From an uncultured Collinsella sp. (lineage in GTDB: Bacteria; Actinomycetota; Coriobacteriia; Coriobacteriales; Coriobacteriaceae): a stretch of DNA of 45,081 bases. Location of the stretch: the NCBI GenBank assembly GCA_937925715.1, contig CALAMG010000013.1:1-45081 (forward strand), in the 5' to 3' direction. The notes under the pieces are model-generated. The model saw only the letters and a program-made list of their open reading frames with translations. It did no database searches and was not told the DNA's origin. The position numbers and the translations under genes were made by a program. Shown here in pieces: positions 1 through 7,645 of this stretch. The first letter of the stretch is position 1. Each line of letters starts with the position of its first letter.

Positions 1-1838
1 TCACGAGCGGGGGCTCCTATCTTTTTAGTGCCCTCGGATTGGGTCATAGTGTCTGCCGTGAAGCAGGCCGTGGCCGCCATGGCTAATGCGATACTGGCCA
101 TCCAAGCGAAGTCGCCGGTTGCGGCGAGCTTTGGTTCATCGGCTGTCGTGCGTCCCGACCTTTTTGTAGACGCCTCGTCGGCGTCCTTTTCAGGAGTGGC
201 AGGATCACTTTTGTTGTCGCCAGGTGAATCTACGTCGGTCTTTCCGCTCGTCTGTCCCCCTTGGGCCTTTCCCCCCACGGTGAAGGACGCATCGGTCGCC
301 GTCCCGTCCTTCCAGACGGCCGTGACGGTGTGGCCGCCGGCGGCGAGCGTGTCCAGGTAGGCCGGCCTGAGCTCGATAATCGTGCTGCCCTTGGTTGCGG
401 TGTAGTTCTCAGCGGAGACCTCATTTCCGTCCACGAGGAGACGCGTGAACTCATCGAGAGGACCGCTGAAGCGGAAGGTCAGGCCGACCCCGCCGCCCTT
501 TGCATACGCCTGCCCGTCGCCCTTGGTGGCGGCATACAGCGGGGCGGTCACGTTGAAGGTGACGTCCCCCGCGTCGTCGATATCAAAGGTCTGAACGCCG
601 GTCTTGCCGTTACGCTCGGCGTAGGCGGAGCTGTAGACGAAGGTCTCGTGGCCCGCCTTGTCGAGGACGCGGAGCCCCTCGATTTCGTACGACCCCATCG
701 AGCGAGTTGTGGGGAATTCGACATCGATATAGCCATCTCGACCATCGTCCCTGTATGTTGCCCGAATCGAGGTGGAACTGACCGATGTCGACGGATTCTC
801 GATAAAGCCGGGGTCGCAGAACCTCACGTCGACCATTCTCACGCCATCCGGGTCGCTGACGTTGAAAGATATTCGCAGCTTCTTGCCGACAGGGATGACT
901 TTGGAGGAAAGGGAGACATCGGTTACCACAGGAGAGTGCGGATCGTTCGCGCTGCCGGTCACATCGAATATGAGGTCGGATGCGGGAAAGGTCTGGCAGG
1001 CAGAGCCATTGTCCCCGATGTAAGCCGAGTCGTAGACCGTGGTCCGATACCCGAGGGGATCGACAACCTCCAACGCAATGATTTGGTATCTTCCCAGGTC
1101 TACGGTGCCGTCGAATGGGATATCGCATCCTTTATCAGTGCCCACCGAGTTGGAGAACTTGATGGTGTTAACCGTAACAGACTCATGGTCGTCGCCCGAG
1201 TCTCCGGTCACCTCTTTCAAGATGGGAGAGACTGATTTCACACCGTCGGGGTCGCTCACCTGCCAGGAGACGTGCAGCTTTCCACCGATAATGATCTCAT
1301 GGCTATCAAGACTGACCTTAGACACGGTCGGCGGGTTCTGGTCCGCGGGACCTTCGGTCACCTCATACTCGAGAGGTTTAGTGACGAAGGTCGGACAGTC
1401 GATTTCCTTATCCTCGGCATACGCTGCGTCATAGACGTCGGTAACCCAGCCGAGCGCGTCGGTTACGCTAAGGCCAATTACACGGTACCTGAGGGGCCGA
1501 TCGTCGGGGGAGGTGGGGATATCGAAGCCATCGACCGTGTCTCCTTTCGAGGTGAATGCGAAGCGGACGCTGACGCCATGACCGTCGTCGGTCCCGTCGG
1601 ATACCGACTCGACTATCGGCGTGACGGACCGCACCCCGTCTGGGTCGTCGACGTCATAGCTGACATGCAGCGTGGAGCCAGCCGTGACGGACATCGCGGA
1701 TATCGTCACGTTGGAGGCGATGGGCGGATTCGGGTCCGACACCGCGAGGGCGGTCGTGGGTAATGCTAATGCCAAGGCGGCGGACAGCGAGGCGAGCAGG
1801 CCCAGGGCGAAGCGCCTGGGACATTTCGAAGGGTTCAT
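1..1838 (-). CDS. Sortase-anchored secreted surface protein with three tandem Ig-like repeats (3' end cut by window)
   Basis: An uninterrupted minus-strand frame of 612 codons runs from an ATG at 1838 to the window edge without a stop. Residues 1-32 form a signal peptide (basic start, Leu/Ala core, ALA before V33). Three related domains follow, about 35-160, 165-293 and 298-430. Each carries a (S/D)DPDGV-x-x-V motif (residues 65-72, 195-202, 328-335) and ends in a Y-(D/S)-(A/S)-A-Y segment followed by TF. Residues 434-523 resemble an X2-like Ig-fold module (NYT, GST-I-I-E-L, YLDTL, GGHTV). A charged linker leads to LAATGD at 571-576, a hydrophobic segment at 577-594 and a tail with KK. I infer sortase anchoring to the wall through LAATG, an LAxTG variant of LPxTG. 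The tail after the motif is at least 37 residues, rather long for a sorting signal. The ligand is unknown. The frame is certain; the function is only that of a surface protein. Confidence 0.85.
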   Translation of the reverse strand, partial: MNPSKCPRRFALGLLASLSAALALALPTTALAVSDPNPPIASNVTISAMSVTAGSTLHVSYDVDDPDGVRSVTPIVESVSDGTDDGHGVSVRFAFTSKGDTVDGFDIPTSPDDRPLRYRVIGLSVTDALGWVTDVYDAAYAEDKEIDCPTFVTKPLEYEVTEGPADQNPPTVSKVSLDSHEIIIGGKLHVSWQVSDPDGVKSVSPILKEVTGDSGDDHESVTVNTIKFSNSVGTDKGCDIPFDGTVDLGRYQIIALEVVDPLGYRTTVYDSAYIGDNGSACQTFPASDLIFDVTGSANDPHSPVVTDVSLSSKVIPVGKKLRISFNVSDPDGVRMVDVRFCDPGFIENPSTSVSSTSIRATYRDDGRDGYIDVEFPTTRSMGSYEIEGLRVLDKAGHETFVYSSAYAERNGKTGVQTFDIDDAGDVTFNVTAPLYAATKGDGQAYAKGGGVGLTFRFSGPLDEFTRLLVDGNEVSAENYTATKGSTIIELRPAYLDTLAAGGHTVTAVWKDGTATDASFTVGGKAQGGQTSGKTDVDSPGDNKSDPATPEKDADEASTKRSGRTTADEPKLAATGDFAWMASIALAMAATACFTADTMTQSEGTKKIGAPAR

Positions 1839-2162
1839 TGGCAGCACCGATCTTCCATAATTGTTGCAGCAGCACCAGTATATCTTTGGCCCACGCTGGC
1901 CAGATGTTCTTTCCGCGAACGGCTCGTTAGTTTAGAGACGGCATATGGACGCCTGTCTCGTCCAAGTTTCTCGTAAGGGCGATTATGAGGGCATGAAGAG
2001 ACTTTCTCGGAACAATCAATTGGGGATATCAAAGAAATGCTGGACGCCGCCCGATCGCTCAATGCCTTTGAGGCGAAATGCGGCGCATCGGCTACGTTGT
2101 TGAGATCATTTATCGTGCGATACGTCATTCCAGCCGAGGCCACCGTCATGAGGCTTCTGTTC
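1839..2162. other. Intergenic, 324 bases, no gene seen
   Basis: The stretch lies upstream of the minus-strand surface protein. It holds no convincing ORF; a 113-codon minus frame overlapping the surface-protein start has no recognisable protein character. A small inverted repeat (GAGAC near 1935, GTCTC near 1955) could form a short hairpin. A minus-strand promoter for the surface protein is expected here, but I see no clear -35/-10 pair. Confidence 0.5.
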
Positions 2163-2585
2163 CTACGCCCCCGCAATCCCGCGCGCGGCGCTCAGCAGCT
2201 CGTACTCCCTCTGGCTCCACTGGCGCAGCTCGGCAGCCTCGACGGCGTTGCGGCACAGGTCCAAAAACACCTCGGCTCCCTCGCAGAAACACTCGCGTGC
2301 AAAAGCGCCGGATCCGTCCGCAACGCACGCGCCGTCGGCAAAGAGCTTCCTGCTAGACGGCTCACGCGAGTCGTCTCCGAGCAGCTTGATCTGCAGTACG
2401 TGCGGATTTCCAGCAGCACAGAGCTCTTCCTCGAGCAGCTGCACGGTAAAACGCATCTGGTGGGAGAGCCTGCTCTTGACCATGGCCGAGGCGTAGCCGT
2501 TCGGCTTGTCCAGAAGATGCATTCGTTTTGGCTTGGCTGCCAGGTTGTGGAAGTTGCGCTCGCTGCGCACAGAGAAATTGTCCAT
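2163..2585 (-). CDS. Conserved-looking hypothetical protein, 140 aa
   Basis: The product is unrecognised. The start at 2585 (MDNFSVRSER) is preceded by AAAGGAG at six bases, which is better than the upstream in-frame start at 2618. The 140-residue protein has no signal peptide or membrane segment. It is rich in Glu, Leu, Ala and Arg and contains three or four Cys residues (near LCAAG, ACVAD, ECFCEG, LDLC). Its C-terminal half (VFLDLCRNAVEAAELRQWSQ) looks helical. It is a single gene, about 320 bases upstream of the surface protein and divergent from the ATPase. The good ribosome binding site and codon bias support a real gene, but no function can be assigned. Confidence 0.65.
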   Translation of the reverse strand: MDNFSVRSERNFHNLAAKPKRMHLLDKPNGYASAMVKSRLSHQMRFTVQLLEEELCAAGNPHVLQIKLLGDDSREPSSRKLFADGACVADGSGAFARECFCEGAEVFLDLCRNAVEAAELRQWSQREYELLSAARGIAGA

Positions 2586-2952
2586 ACGGACTCCTTTCAT
2601 CGATGTTGGCAGGGCCACCGTGCCTCTTGGCCGGTTGGCGTCGGGATCGTGGAGCCAACTCTCTACCCCGACTCTGGATAAAACGCGCCCGCCACTTTGC
2701 GGGCACGATGGAGTCTATTAGCACGCGCGGACAGAAATCAAGCGTCGCCTGTGAAATGATGTGCAGACGGCGCTTGATTACGCGGCAATTATTCGGCCAA
2801 CATTCGAAAAGTGTCGAAATCAGCCTTATAAAAGTACGGAAAAGTGTCAAATTCGAGCCGCTCAAATTACGGAAAAGTGTCGAATCGACCGTCATTCAAC
2901 TACGGAAAAGTGTATCCTAGTGCTAAAACAGCACGTAATAAGGGGTACGCTT
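2586..2952. other. Divergent intergenic, 367 bases, holding the 33-bp iterons
   Basis: This region separates the minus-strand small gene from the plus-strand ATPase. Its right half carries four spaced direct repeats, described separately. The plus-strand frame is open from 2761 and runs into the ATPase, but the segment before 2953 reads as a repeat-encoded peptide and lacks a ribosome site, so I treat it as non-coding. Confidence 0.6.
2802..2915. repeat. Four direct repeats with exact 33-bp period upstream of the DUF4143 ATPase gene
   Basis: The core TACGGAAAAGTGTC occurs at about 2835, 2868 and 2901 (the last copy diverges after GTGT). A weaker first copy, TTCGAAAAGTGTC, lies at about 2802. 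The AAAAGTGT segments start at 2807, 2840, 2873 and 2906, exactly 33 bp apart, about three helical turns. The intervening 19 bp differ, and the last copy ends about 38 bp before the ATPase ATG. This is seen directly. The layout fits an array of binding sites on one face of the helix, probably for a regulator. The unit is too short and the copies too few for CRISPR. Confidence 0.85.
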
Positions 2953-4275
2953 ATGCTACAGAGAAAAGCGAAAGCACAGTTTGAATCTTGGCTTGCCTCG
3001 TCGCCTAACAAGGCTCTTTTGGTCAAGGGCGCCCGGCAGGTGGGAAAGTCATATCTGGTCAACGCGTTTGCAAGCGAATCATTCGAAAATGTCGTGACGT
3101 TCGACCTTATCGCCGACGCGTCCGTGCGCGATTCGTTTTTGGCGGCAAAAAGCGCGGATGACCTGCTTATGCGCATGTCTATTGCTGCAACGCAGCCGAT
3201 GGTTGCGAACAAGACCGTTGTGGTTATCGACGAGGTGCAGCGATGCCCCAACGTAGTGACGTTTATCAAATACCTGGTCCAGCGCGGCGACTTTCGATAC
3301 ATCCTTACCGGATCGCTCCTTGGCGTTGAGCTCGAGGGCATCGATTCCCTGCCGGTGGGGTATGTCGAGCAGGTCCAGATGTACCCGCTCGACTTTGAGG
3401 AGTTTTGCTGGGCAAATGGCGTTGGTGCCAGCGTGTTTGACATGCTCAGGGGCTGTCTAAAGGATGAAGGGGAGCTCCCCGGCTACCTGTATGACCGCTT
3501 GCTCGATCTGTTCCATCAGTATGTGGTGGTGGGAGGCATGCCCGACGCGGTCAATTCCTTCTTGGCGACGCGCAATGTCGACGAGGTTCGAAATATCCAC
3601 CGCGATCTTCACGCCCTGTATCGCGATGACATCGCAAAGTACGCTCCGCCCGAGCTACGCTTGGTTATTCGCGATATCTATGATTTGATTCCCAGCGAGG
3701 CCGGTTCCAAAAACAAGCGATTCAAACTGTCATCGATTAACGGTGTAAAACGTTTTTCGCAGGTGACAGATCATTTTCTCTGGTTATCGGAGGCGGGTGT
3801 CGCGCTTCCCGTGTATAACGTAACGGCGCCCGTGGCACCCCTGCTATTGGGGGAGCAGCGAAATCTGTTCAAGCTGTTTTACTTGGACACTGGAATGCTC
3901 ATGTCGTCGTATTCCAAAAGGGTCGCCCAAGGCGTTTTTGATGGGGAGGCGGAAGACGCCTTTGGCATGAACATGGGGGCGGCGTTCGAGGGCTTCGTTG
4001 CCCAAGAGCTCAAAGCTCATGGATTTAGATTGCGCTACTTTACGTCCAAAAAGGTCGGTGAGCTCGATTTTGTGGAAGAGACGTTCGATGGGGAAGTGTT
4101 TGCCATCGAGGTCAAATCGGGCAAGAGTTTTAAGTCCCACGCGGCGCTCGATAACGCACTGGCAACGAAGGGCTACGGAATCGATCGCGCCCTGGTACTT
4201 GCGGAATGTAATCTTCACCGCGATGGTGACGTGCTGTATCTGCCCATCTTTATGGCAGGGCTTTTGGAGCCGTAA
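2953..4275 (+). CDS. AAA-family ATPase with DUF4143 and a PD-(D/E)XK-like C-terminus
   Basis: This is a 440-residue protein of the AAA_14/DUF4143 family, whose cellular role is not well established. Walker A is GARQVGKS at residues 26-33, Walker B is VVVIDEVQ near 89-96, and a sensor-like LTGS lies at 118-121. The middle is the DUF4143 region. Near the end, GELDFVEE followed by EVFAIEVKSGKS matches the D...ExK layout of restriction-endonuclease-like folds. I chose ATG 2953 because AAGGGG stands a suitable distance upstream and the text MLQRKAKAQFESWL is a typical family start; the frame is open back to 2761 but reads as iteron sequence. Members are often scattered singly in gut actinobacterial and Firmicutes genomes. 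Here it stands alone between divergent and convergent neighbours, preceded by a 33-bp iteron array that may control it. Confidence 0.88.
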   Translation: MLQRKAKAQFESWLASSPNKALLVKGARQVGKSYLVNAFASESFENVVTFDLIADASVRDSFLAAKSADDLLMRMSIAATQPMVANKTVVVIDEVQRCPNVVTFIKYLVQRGDFRYILTGSLLGVELEGIDSLPVGYVEQVQMYPLDFEEFCWANGVGASVFDMLRGCLKDEGELPGYLYDRLLDLFHQYVVVGGMPDAVNSFLATRNVDEVRNIHRDLHALYRDDIAKYAPPELRLVIRDIYDLIPSEAGSKNKRFKLSSINGVKRFSQVTDHFLWLSEAGVALPVYNVTAPVAPLLLGEQRNLFKLFYLDTGMLMSSYSKRVAQGVFDGEAEDAFGMNMGAAFEGFVAQELKAHGFRLRYFTSKKVGELDFVEETFDGEVFAIEVKSGKSFKSHAALDNALATKGYGIDRALVLAECNLHRDGDVLYLPIFMAGLLEP

Positions 4276-4312
4276 CGTGCCGCCGGCTCTTCTGGCCCTC
4301 TCTTAACCCTCG

Positions 4313-5302
4313 CTACTCGTCGTCTCCGTCGTTGGGGTCGCCCTTGAGGGTGTTGATGTCCAGGTACTCGTCATCGTCCTCTTTTTGCTGGGTCTCCGAC
4401 TCCGCTTGGGTGGGGCCGCGGAACAGCTGGAACCCCTCAAACGCAATGACACCGAGCAGGGCAATGATAATGGCGATAAAGGCAACCTTGACTGCCTGCG
4501 GAAATTCCGAGAAACGCAGCGCCTTTTCCTCGGCGTAATAATCGGCGAAGTGCTCTTCGCCCGTGCTTTTGGTATACGCCGGCGCGGACGCGGCCTCCGG
4601 GTCATATTCCGGTGCAGGCGTGGCGGCGTACGGATCGTTGAGATAATCGCTCGATGCGGTGCCATAATCCTCGGTCTCGATGCGACCGGTGCCAGCATAG
4701 CCATCGGAATAACCGGAATATGCCGCACCGCCCTCATAGTCCGCGGCGCTCGTGTTGGCGGCAAAAAGCGGGTTAACTGGAACATCGAGCGCCGGCATGC
4801 CGGTAGAGGTCTCATCCAGATCGGTTGCAGCCCAGGAATCGTAGGCAACCTGATGGGCAACGGGCTCATCGAGCCTTGCGACCGGAGGCTTGCGTGCCGC
4901 GGGAACAGGCAACTGCTGGGCGCTGTACATAACGGTGCTGTCGGCCGATTTGCCCTGCGTCGCTGCTGCGAGAAATGCCGCCGTCTCGGACGGGTCGCTT
5001 GCGGGGCGGGGAGCGGGCGTGGGCGCCGAAGTGGGTGCGGGCGTAGGCGCGGGCGTCGAAACAGGCGACTGCGCAGGAGTCGGCGCAGATACGGGCTCAG
5101 GCGCAAGTGCGGGATTGGGGCTTGACGGGCGAGCCCCGCCGCCGCCCATGAGTTCGTCGGCGGTCCACGGGCGATCATCCATCACGTCGTCAAGGCTCAG
5201 CGAAAACAGGTCGTCTTCACCCTCATCGAACATGCGGTGCACATGTCCACCAATTGCCGGAATCAATCCGCGACCGGTGCATGATGCCTTGCTCAACGCC
5301 AT
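4313..5302 (-). CDS. Proline-rich single-pass membrane protein of unknown function
   Basis: This 329-residue protein starts at the ATG at 5302, preceded by AAAGGATG at seven bases; the longer frame to 5398 lacks such a site. The N-terminus (MALSKASCTGRGLIPAIGG) is followed by an acidic segment with LFSLSLDDVMDD and WTADEL, then a low-complexity Pro/Ala/Thr stretch (PAPTPAPTSAPTPAP) around residues 60-95. The middle is Tyr/Ala/Asp-rich and looks disordered. One hydrophobic helix (VAFIAIIIALLGVIAFEGF) lies about 50 residues before the end, followed by a very acidic tail. The likely topology is a long cytoplasmic disordered arm with a C-terminal anchor, or the reverse. The gene is convergent with the ATPase and is followed by no clear terminator. 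No family is recognised. Confidence 0.7.
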   Translation of the reverse strand: MALSKASCTGRGLIPAIGGHVHRMFDEGEDDLFSLSLDDVMDDRPWTADELMGGGGARPSSPNPALAPEPVSAPTPAQSPVSTPAPTPAPTSAPTPAPRPASDPSETAAFLAAATQGKSADSTVMYSAQQLPVPAARKPPVARLDEPVAHQVAYDSWAATDLDETSTGMPALDVPVNPLFAANTSAADYEGGAAYSGYSDGYAGTGRIETEDYGTASSDYLNDPYAATPAPEYDPEAASAPAYTKSTGEEHFADYYAEEKALRFSEFPQAVKVAFIAIIIALLGVIAFEGFQLFRGPTQAESETQQKEDDDEYLDINTLKGDPNDGDDE

Positions 5303-5425
5303 TCTGTCCCATCCTTTCGAAATACTAATGACTTCGATTATATGGAACTTCCCAAGCGGCTCGGTCTCGGATTCGTGCTTTCCAGAACTCGCGCCCAAAA
5401 AGGGAGGGGCAATCCAGGCGAGTGC

Positions 5426-6079
5426 CTACTTGTCGCCGGCCGCCGCCTTGGCCTCATTGAGGTAGCTATAGAAGCTGTACTTGGAGATGCCAAAGAACTC
5501 GCAGGCGCGCTCACTCGACTTGGAAATGAGGAAGGCACCGCGACGGTCGAGGTAGCCAATGGCACGAATGCGCTCGTCTTTGGTCATGAGCGCCGCGGGC
5601 TTGCCCACAAACTGCTCGCACTCGTGCAGCAGGTCCTCGAGCAGGTCGCCGATGTTCTTGGTAATGGGCTCGGGCTCGGTATAGCCCGTGCCGCCGGTGC
5701 CGGTAAAAGCGTCGAGCGAGCGCTCAAATGCCTTCATAAGCGTAATGTCAAAGTTGATGCCCAAAATGCCGACGGGCTTGCCCTCGTCGTTGCGGATAAA
5801 GATCGTCGACGATTTGAGCAGCTTACCGTCGGTGGTTTTAGTGAGGTACGGCTCGCGGTCGTGTACGTCGGTGGCGCCCTCGTGCATGGACTCAAACACG
5901 ATATGGCTGGGGCCGTCACCCAGTTTGCGCCCGCTGACGTGGCCGTTTTCGATCACTACGATGGAGTGGTCTACGTCCTCGGTCTCCAGATCGTGGACGA
6001 CGACTTCGCAGTTGGGGCCAAATTGGAGCGCCAGGCCGTGTGCGAGGCGCTTGTAAAACTCAATCTGTGCGGGGGTCAT
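5426..6079 (-). CDS. YheO-type PAS/HTH transcriptional regulator
   Basis: This 217-residue regulator belongs to the YheO family. Residues about 5-120 form the PAS-like domain typical of the group (FYKRLAHGLALQFGPNCEVVVHDL written in part, then GPSHIVFES, KSSTIFIRND, GILGINFDIT). A linker with EDLLHECEQF follows, then a C-terminal helix-turn-helix (RRGAFLISKSSERACEFFGIS and TFY/SFYSYLNEAK region, about 175-212). The gene is divergent from ygeX across 277 bases, which suggests it controls the purine module; that link is inference from position. Its PAS domain probably senses a small metabolite. E. coli uses a different type of regulator (YgeV) beside its homologous cluster, so this would be a lineage-specific replacement. 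Confidence 0.85.
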   Translation of the reverse strand: MTPAQIEFYKRLAHGLALQFGPNCEVVVHDLETEDVDHSIVVIENGHVSGRKLGDGPSHIVFESMHEGATDVHDREPYLTKTTDGKLLKSSTIFIRNDEGKPVGILGINFDITLMKAFERSLDAFTGTGGTGYTEPEPITKNIGDLLEDLLHECEQFVGKPAALMTKDERIRAIGYLDRRGAFLISKSSERACEFFGISKYSFYSYLNEAKAAAGDK

Positions 6080-6217
6080 GGGTACCTTCCTAAAAATTAG
6101 TTTGGGCTCACTGTGCCATAAACCACACCTGTTCGCAAATAACGAAAGCGTCGCTGCGTTGTGTGACCGTTCGGCGGCGAAAAGGTACCGATTACGGCAA
6201 CAAACAATTCGTTAGGT

Positions 6218-6270
6218 ATGCCAATCAAAAAGTGTGATAGAACATTACTAACAAACTTTTTGTTTGGCAT
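6218..6270. promoter_or_regulatory. Inverted repeat in the divergent yheO-like/ygeX control region
   Basis: The left arm ATGCCAATCAAAAAGT (6218-6233) is matched by the right arm ACTTTTTGTTTGGCAT (6255-6270), with one mismatch in 16 positions and a 21-base spacer. It lies 87 bases before the ygeX ATG. It could be an operator for the neighbouring PAS/HTH regulator or a leader hairpin. The geometry is seen directly; the role is inferred. Confidence 0.6.
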
Positions 6271-6356
6271 CCACATAAAAGTTCAGCCGTGTGAATGGGA
6301 TCGGGCTGAAACGCGTATGCGGGGGCCGGCAAGAGAGGACTTAAGGAGTTCACCGT

Positions 6357-7571
6357 ATGGCCGATAAGATCCAGTGGGCGGGCAACACGATGCCCAAGAG
6401 CGATGACAAGCGCTTGGGAATCATGAGTCTCGACCACGTGAAGAAGGCCCGTGCCTTCCACCAGTCGTTCCCCCAGTACACCGTCACTCCGCTTGCCCGC
6501 CTGGACGGCCAGGCCGCGCGCCTGGGCCTGTCCAACCTGTGCGTTAAGGACGAGAGCTATCGCTTTGGCCTCAACGCCTTTAAGGTCCTGGGCGGCTCGT
6601 TTGCCATGGCCAACTACATTGCCGACGAGACCGGCAAGGACGTTGCCGACTGCACCTTCGATTACCTGACCTCCGATCAGCTGGCCGAGGACTTTGGCCA
6701 GGCCACCTTCTTTACCGCCACCGACGGTAACCATGGCCGCGGCGTGGCATGGGCTGCCAACAAGCTGGGCCAGAAGGCCGTCGTTCACATGCCCAAGGGT
6801 TCCACTAAGCCCCGCTTCGATAACATCGCCGCCGAGGGCGCAACGGTGACCATCGAAGAGGTCAACTACGACGAGTGCGTGCGCATGGCCGCCGTCGAGG
6901 CCGACGCCTGCGAGCGCGGCGTCATCGTTCAGGACACCGCCTGGGAGGGCTACGAGAAGATCCCGTCTTGGATCATGGAGGGCTACGGCACCATGGCTTC
7001 CGAGGCTGCCGAGCAGCTGCGCGAGATGGCCATCAACCGCCCGACGCACGTGTTTGTCCAGGCTGGCGTGGGTTCGCTCGCCGGCGCCGTGGTGGGCTAC
7101 TTCACCAACCTGTATCCCGATAACCCGCCCACCTTCGTCGTGGTTGAGTGCGCGCCTGCCGCTTGCTTGTACAAGGGCGCTGCTGCCGGCGACGGCGATC
7201 CGCGCATCGTGGACGGTGACATGCCCTCCATCATGGCCGGTCTGTGCTGCGGCGAGCCCAACATTTTGGGCTGGGATATCCTGCGCAACCACACCACCGC
7301 TTTCGTGTCTTGCCCCGACTGGGTCACCGCTCGCGGCATGCGCACCCTGGGCGCTCCCGAGAAGGGCGACCCGCGCGTCATCTCCGGCGAGTCCGGCGCT
7401 GTGACCACCGGCCTGGTTGAGACCCTCATGCTCGATCCCGAGTACGCCGAGCTCAAGGAACTCATCGGCCTGGACAAGACGAGCTCCGTGCTCTGCTTCT
7501 CCACGGAAGGTGACACGGACCCCGACCAGTATCGCCGCATTGTTTGGGAAGGCGAATATCCCACTTGCTAA
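6357..7571 (+). CDS. ygeX: 2,3-diaminopropionate ammonia-lyase (YgeX/DpaL)
   Basis: This PLP enzyme of fold type II splits 2,3-diaminopropionate into pyruvate and two ammonia in the cytoplasm. It has 404 residues, close to the roughly 400 of the E. coli enzyme. The Schiff-base lysine is K76 in NAFKVLGGS, and the ATDGNHGRG loop (121-129) is the family's PLP-phosphate/substrate segment. The start has a good AAGGAG site. It is the first gene of the run ygeX-ygeY-ygeW-ygfJ-ygeZ, all on the plus strand. In gut anaerobes this set is linked to anaerobic purine and urate breakdown, where YgeX would give the final step to pyruvate. Here it is directly downstream of a divergent PAS-type regulator. Function is well supported by motifs and context. 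Confidence 0.95.
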   Translation: MADKIQWAGNTMPKSDDKRLGIMSLDHVKKARAFHQSFPQYTVTPLARLDGQAARLGLSNLCVKDESYRFGLNAFKVLGGSFAMANYIADETGKDVADCTFDYLTSDQLAEDFGQATFFTATDGNHGRGVAWAANKLGQKAVVHMPKGSTKPRFDNIAAEGATVTIEEVNYDECVRMAAVEADACERGVIVQDTAWEGYEKIPSWIMEGYGTMASEAAEQLREMAINRPTHVFVQAGVGSLAGAVVGYFTNLYPDNPPTFVVVECAPAACLYKGAAAGDGDPRIVDGDMPSIMAGLCCGEPNILGWDILRNHTTAFVSCPDWVTARGMRTLGAPEKGDPRVISGESGAVTTGLVETLMLDPEYAELKELIGLDKTSSVLCFSTEGDTDPDQYRRIVWEGEYPTC

Positions 7572-7578
7572 TCGTTGG

Positions 7579-7605
7579 GGCGGAGTAAATAGGTATCGCT
7601 CCGCC
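7579..7605 (+). other. Intercistronic hairpin between ygeX and ygeY
   Basis: GGCGGAG (7579-7585) pairs with CTCCGCC (7599-7605) around a 13-base loop, eight bases after the ygeX stop. There is no following T run, so it is more likely an mRNA-stability or processing element than a terminator. Confidence 0.55.
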
Positions 7606-7645
7606 ACCTCACAGGTAGATTCCTTCGTTTGAAAGGTTATGAACA

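Noticed and set aside
261..1235. 324-codon plus-strand ORF at the left edge
   Set aside because: It lies opposite the surface protein, which has a signal peptide, repeats and sorting motif; the plus frame shows no protein character.
2802..2915. CRISPR-like array
   Set aside because: Conserved boxes are only about 14 bp, spacers 19 bp, four copies, no cas genes nearby; better as iterons.
2761..2952. Longer N-terminus of the DUF4143 ATPase
   Set aside because: The extra 64 residues are encoded by the iterons, with no ribosome site at the GTG 2761, while ATG 2953 has one and fits the family.
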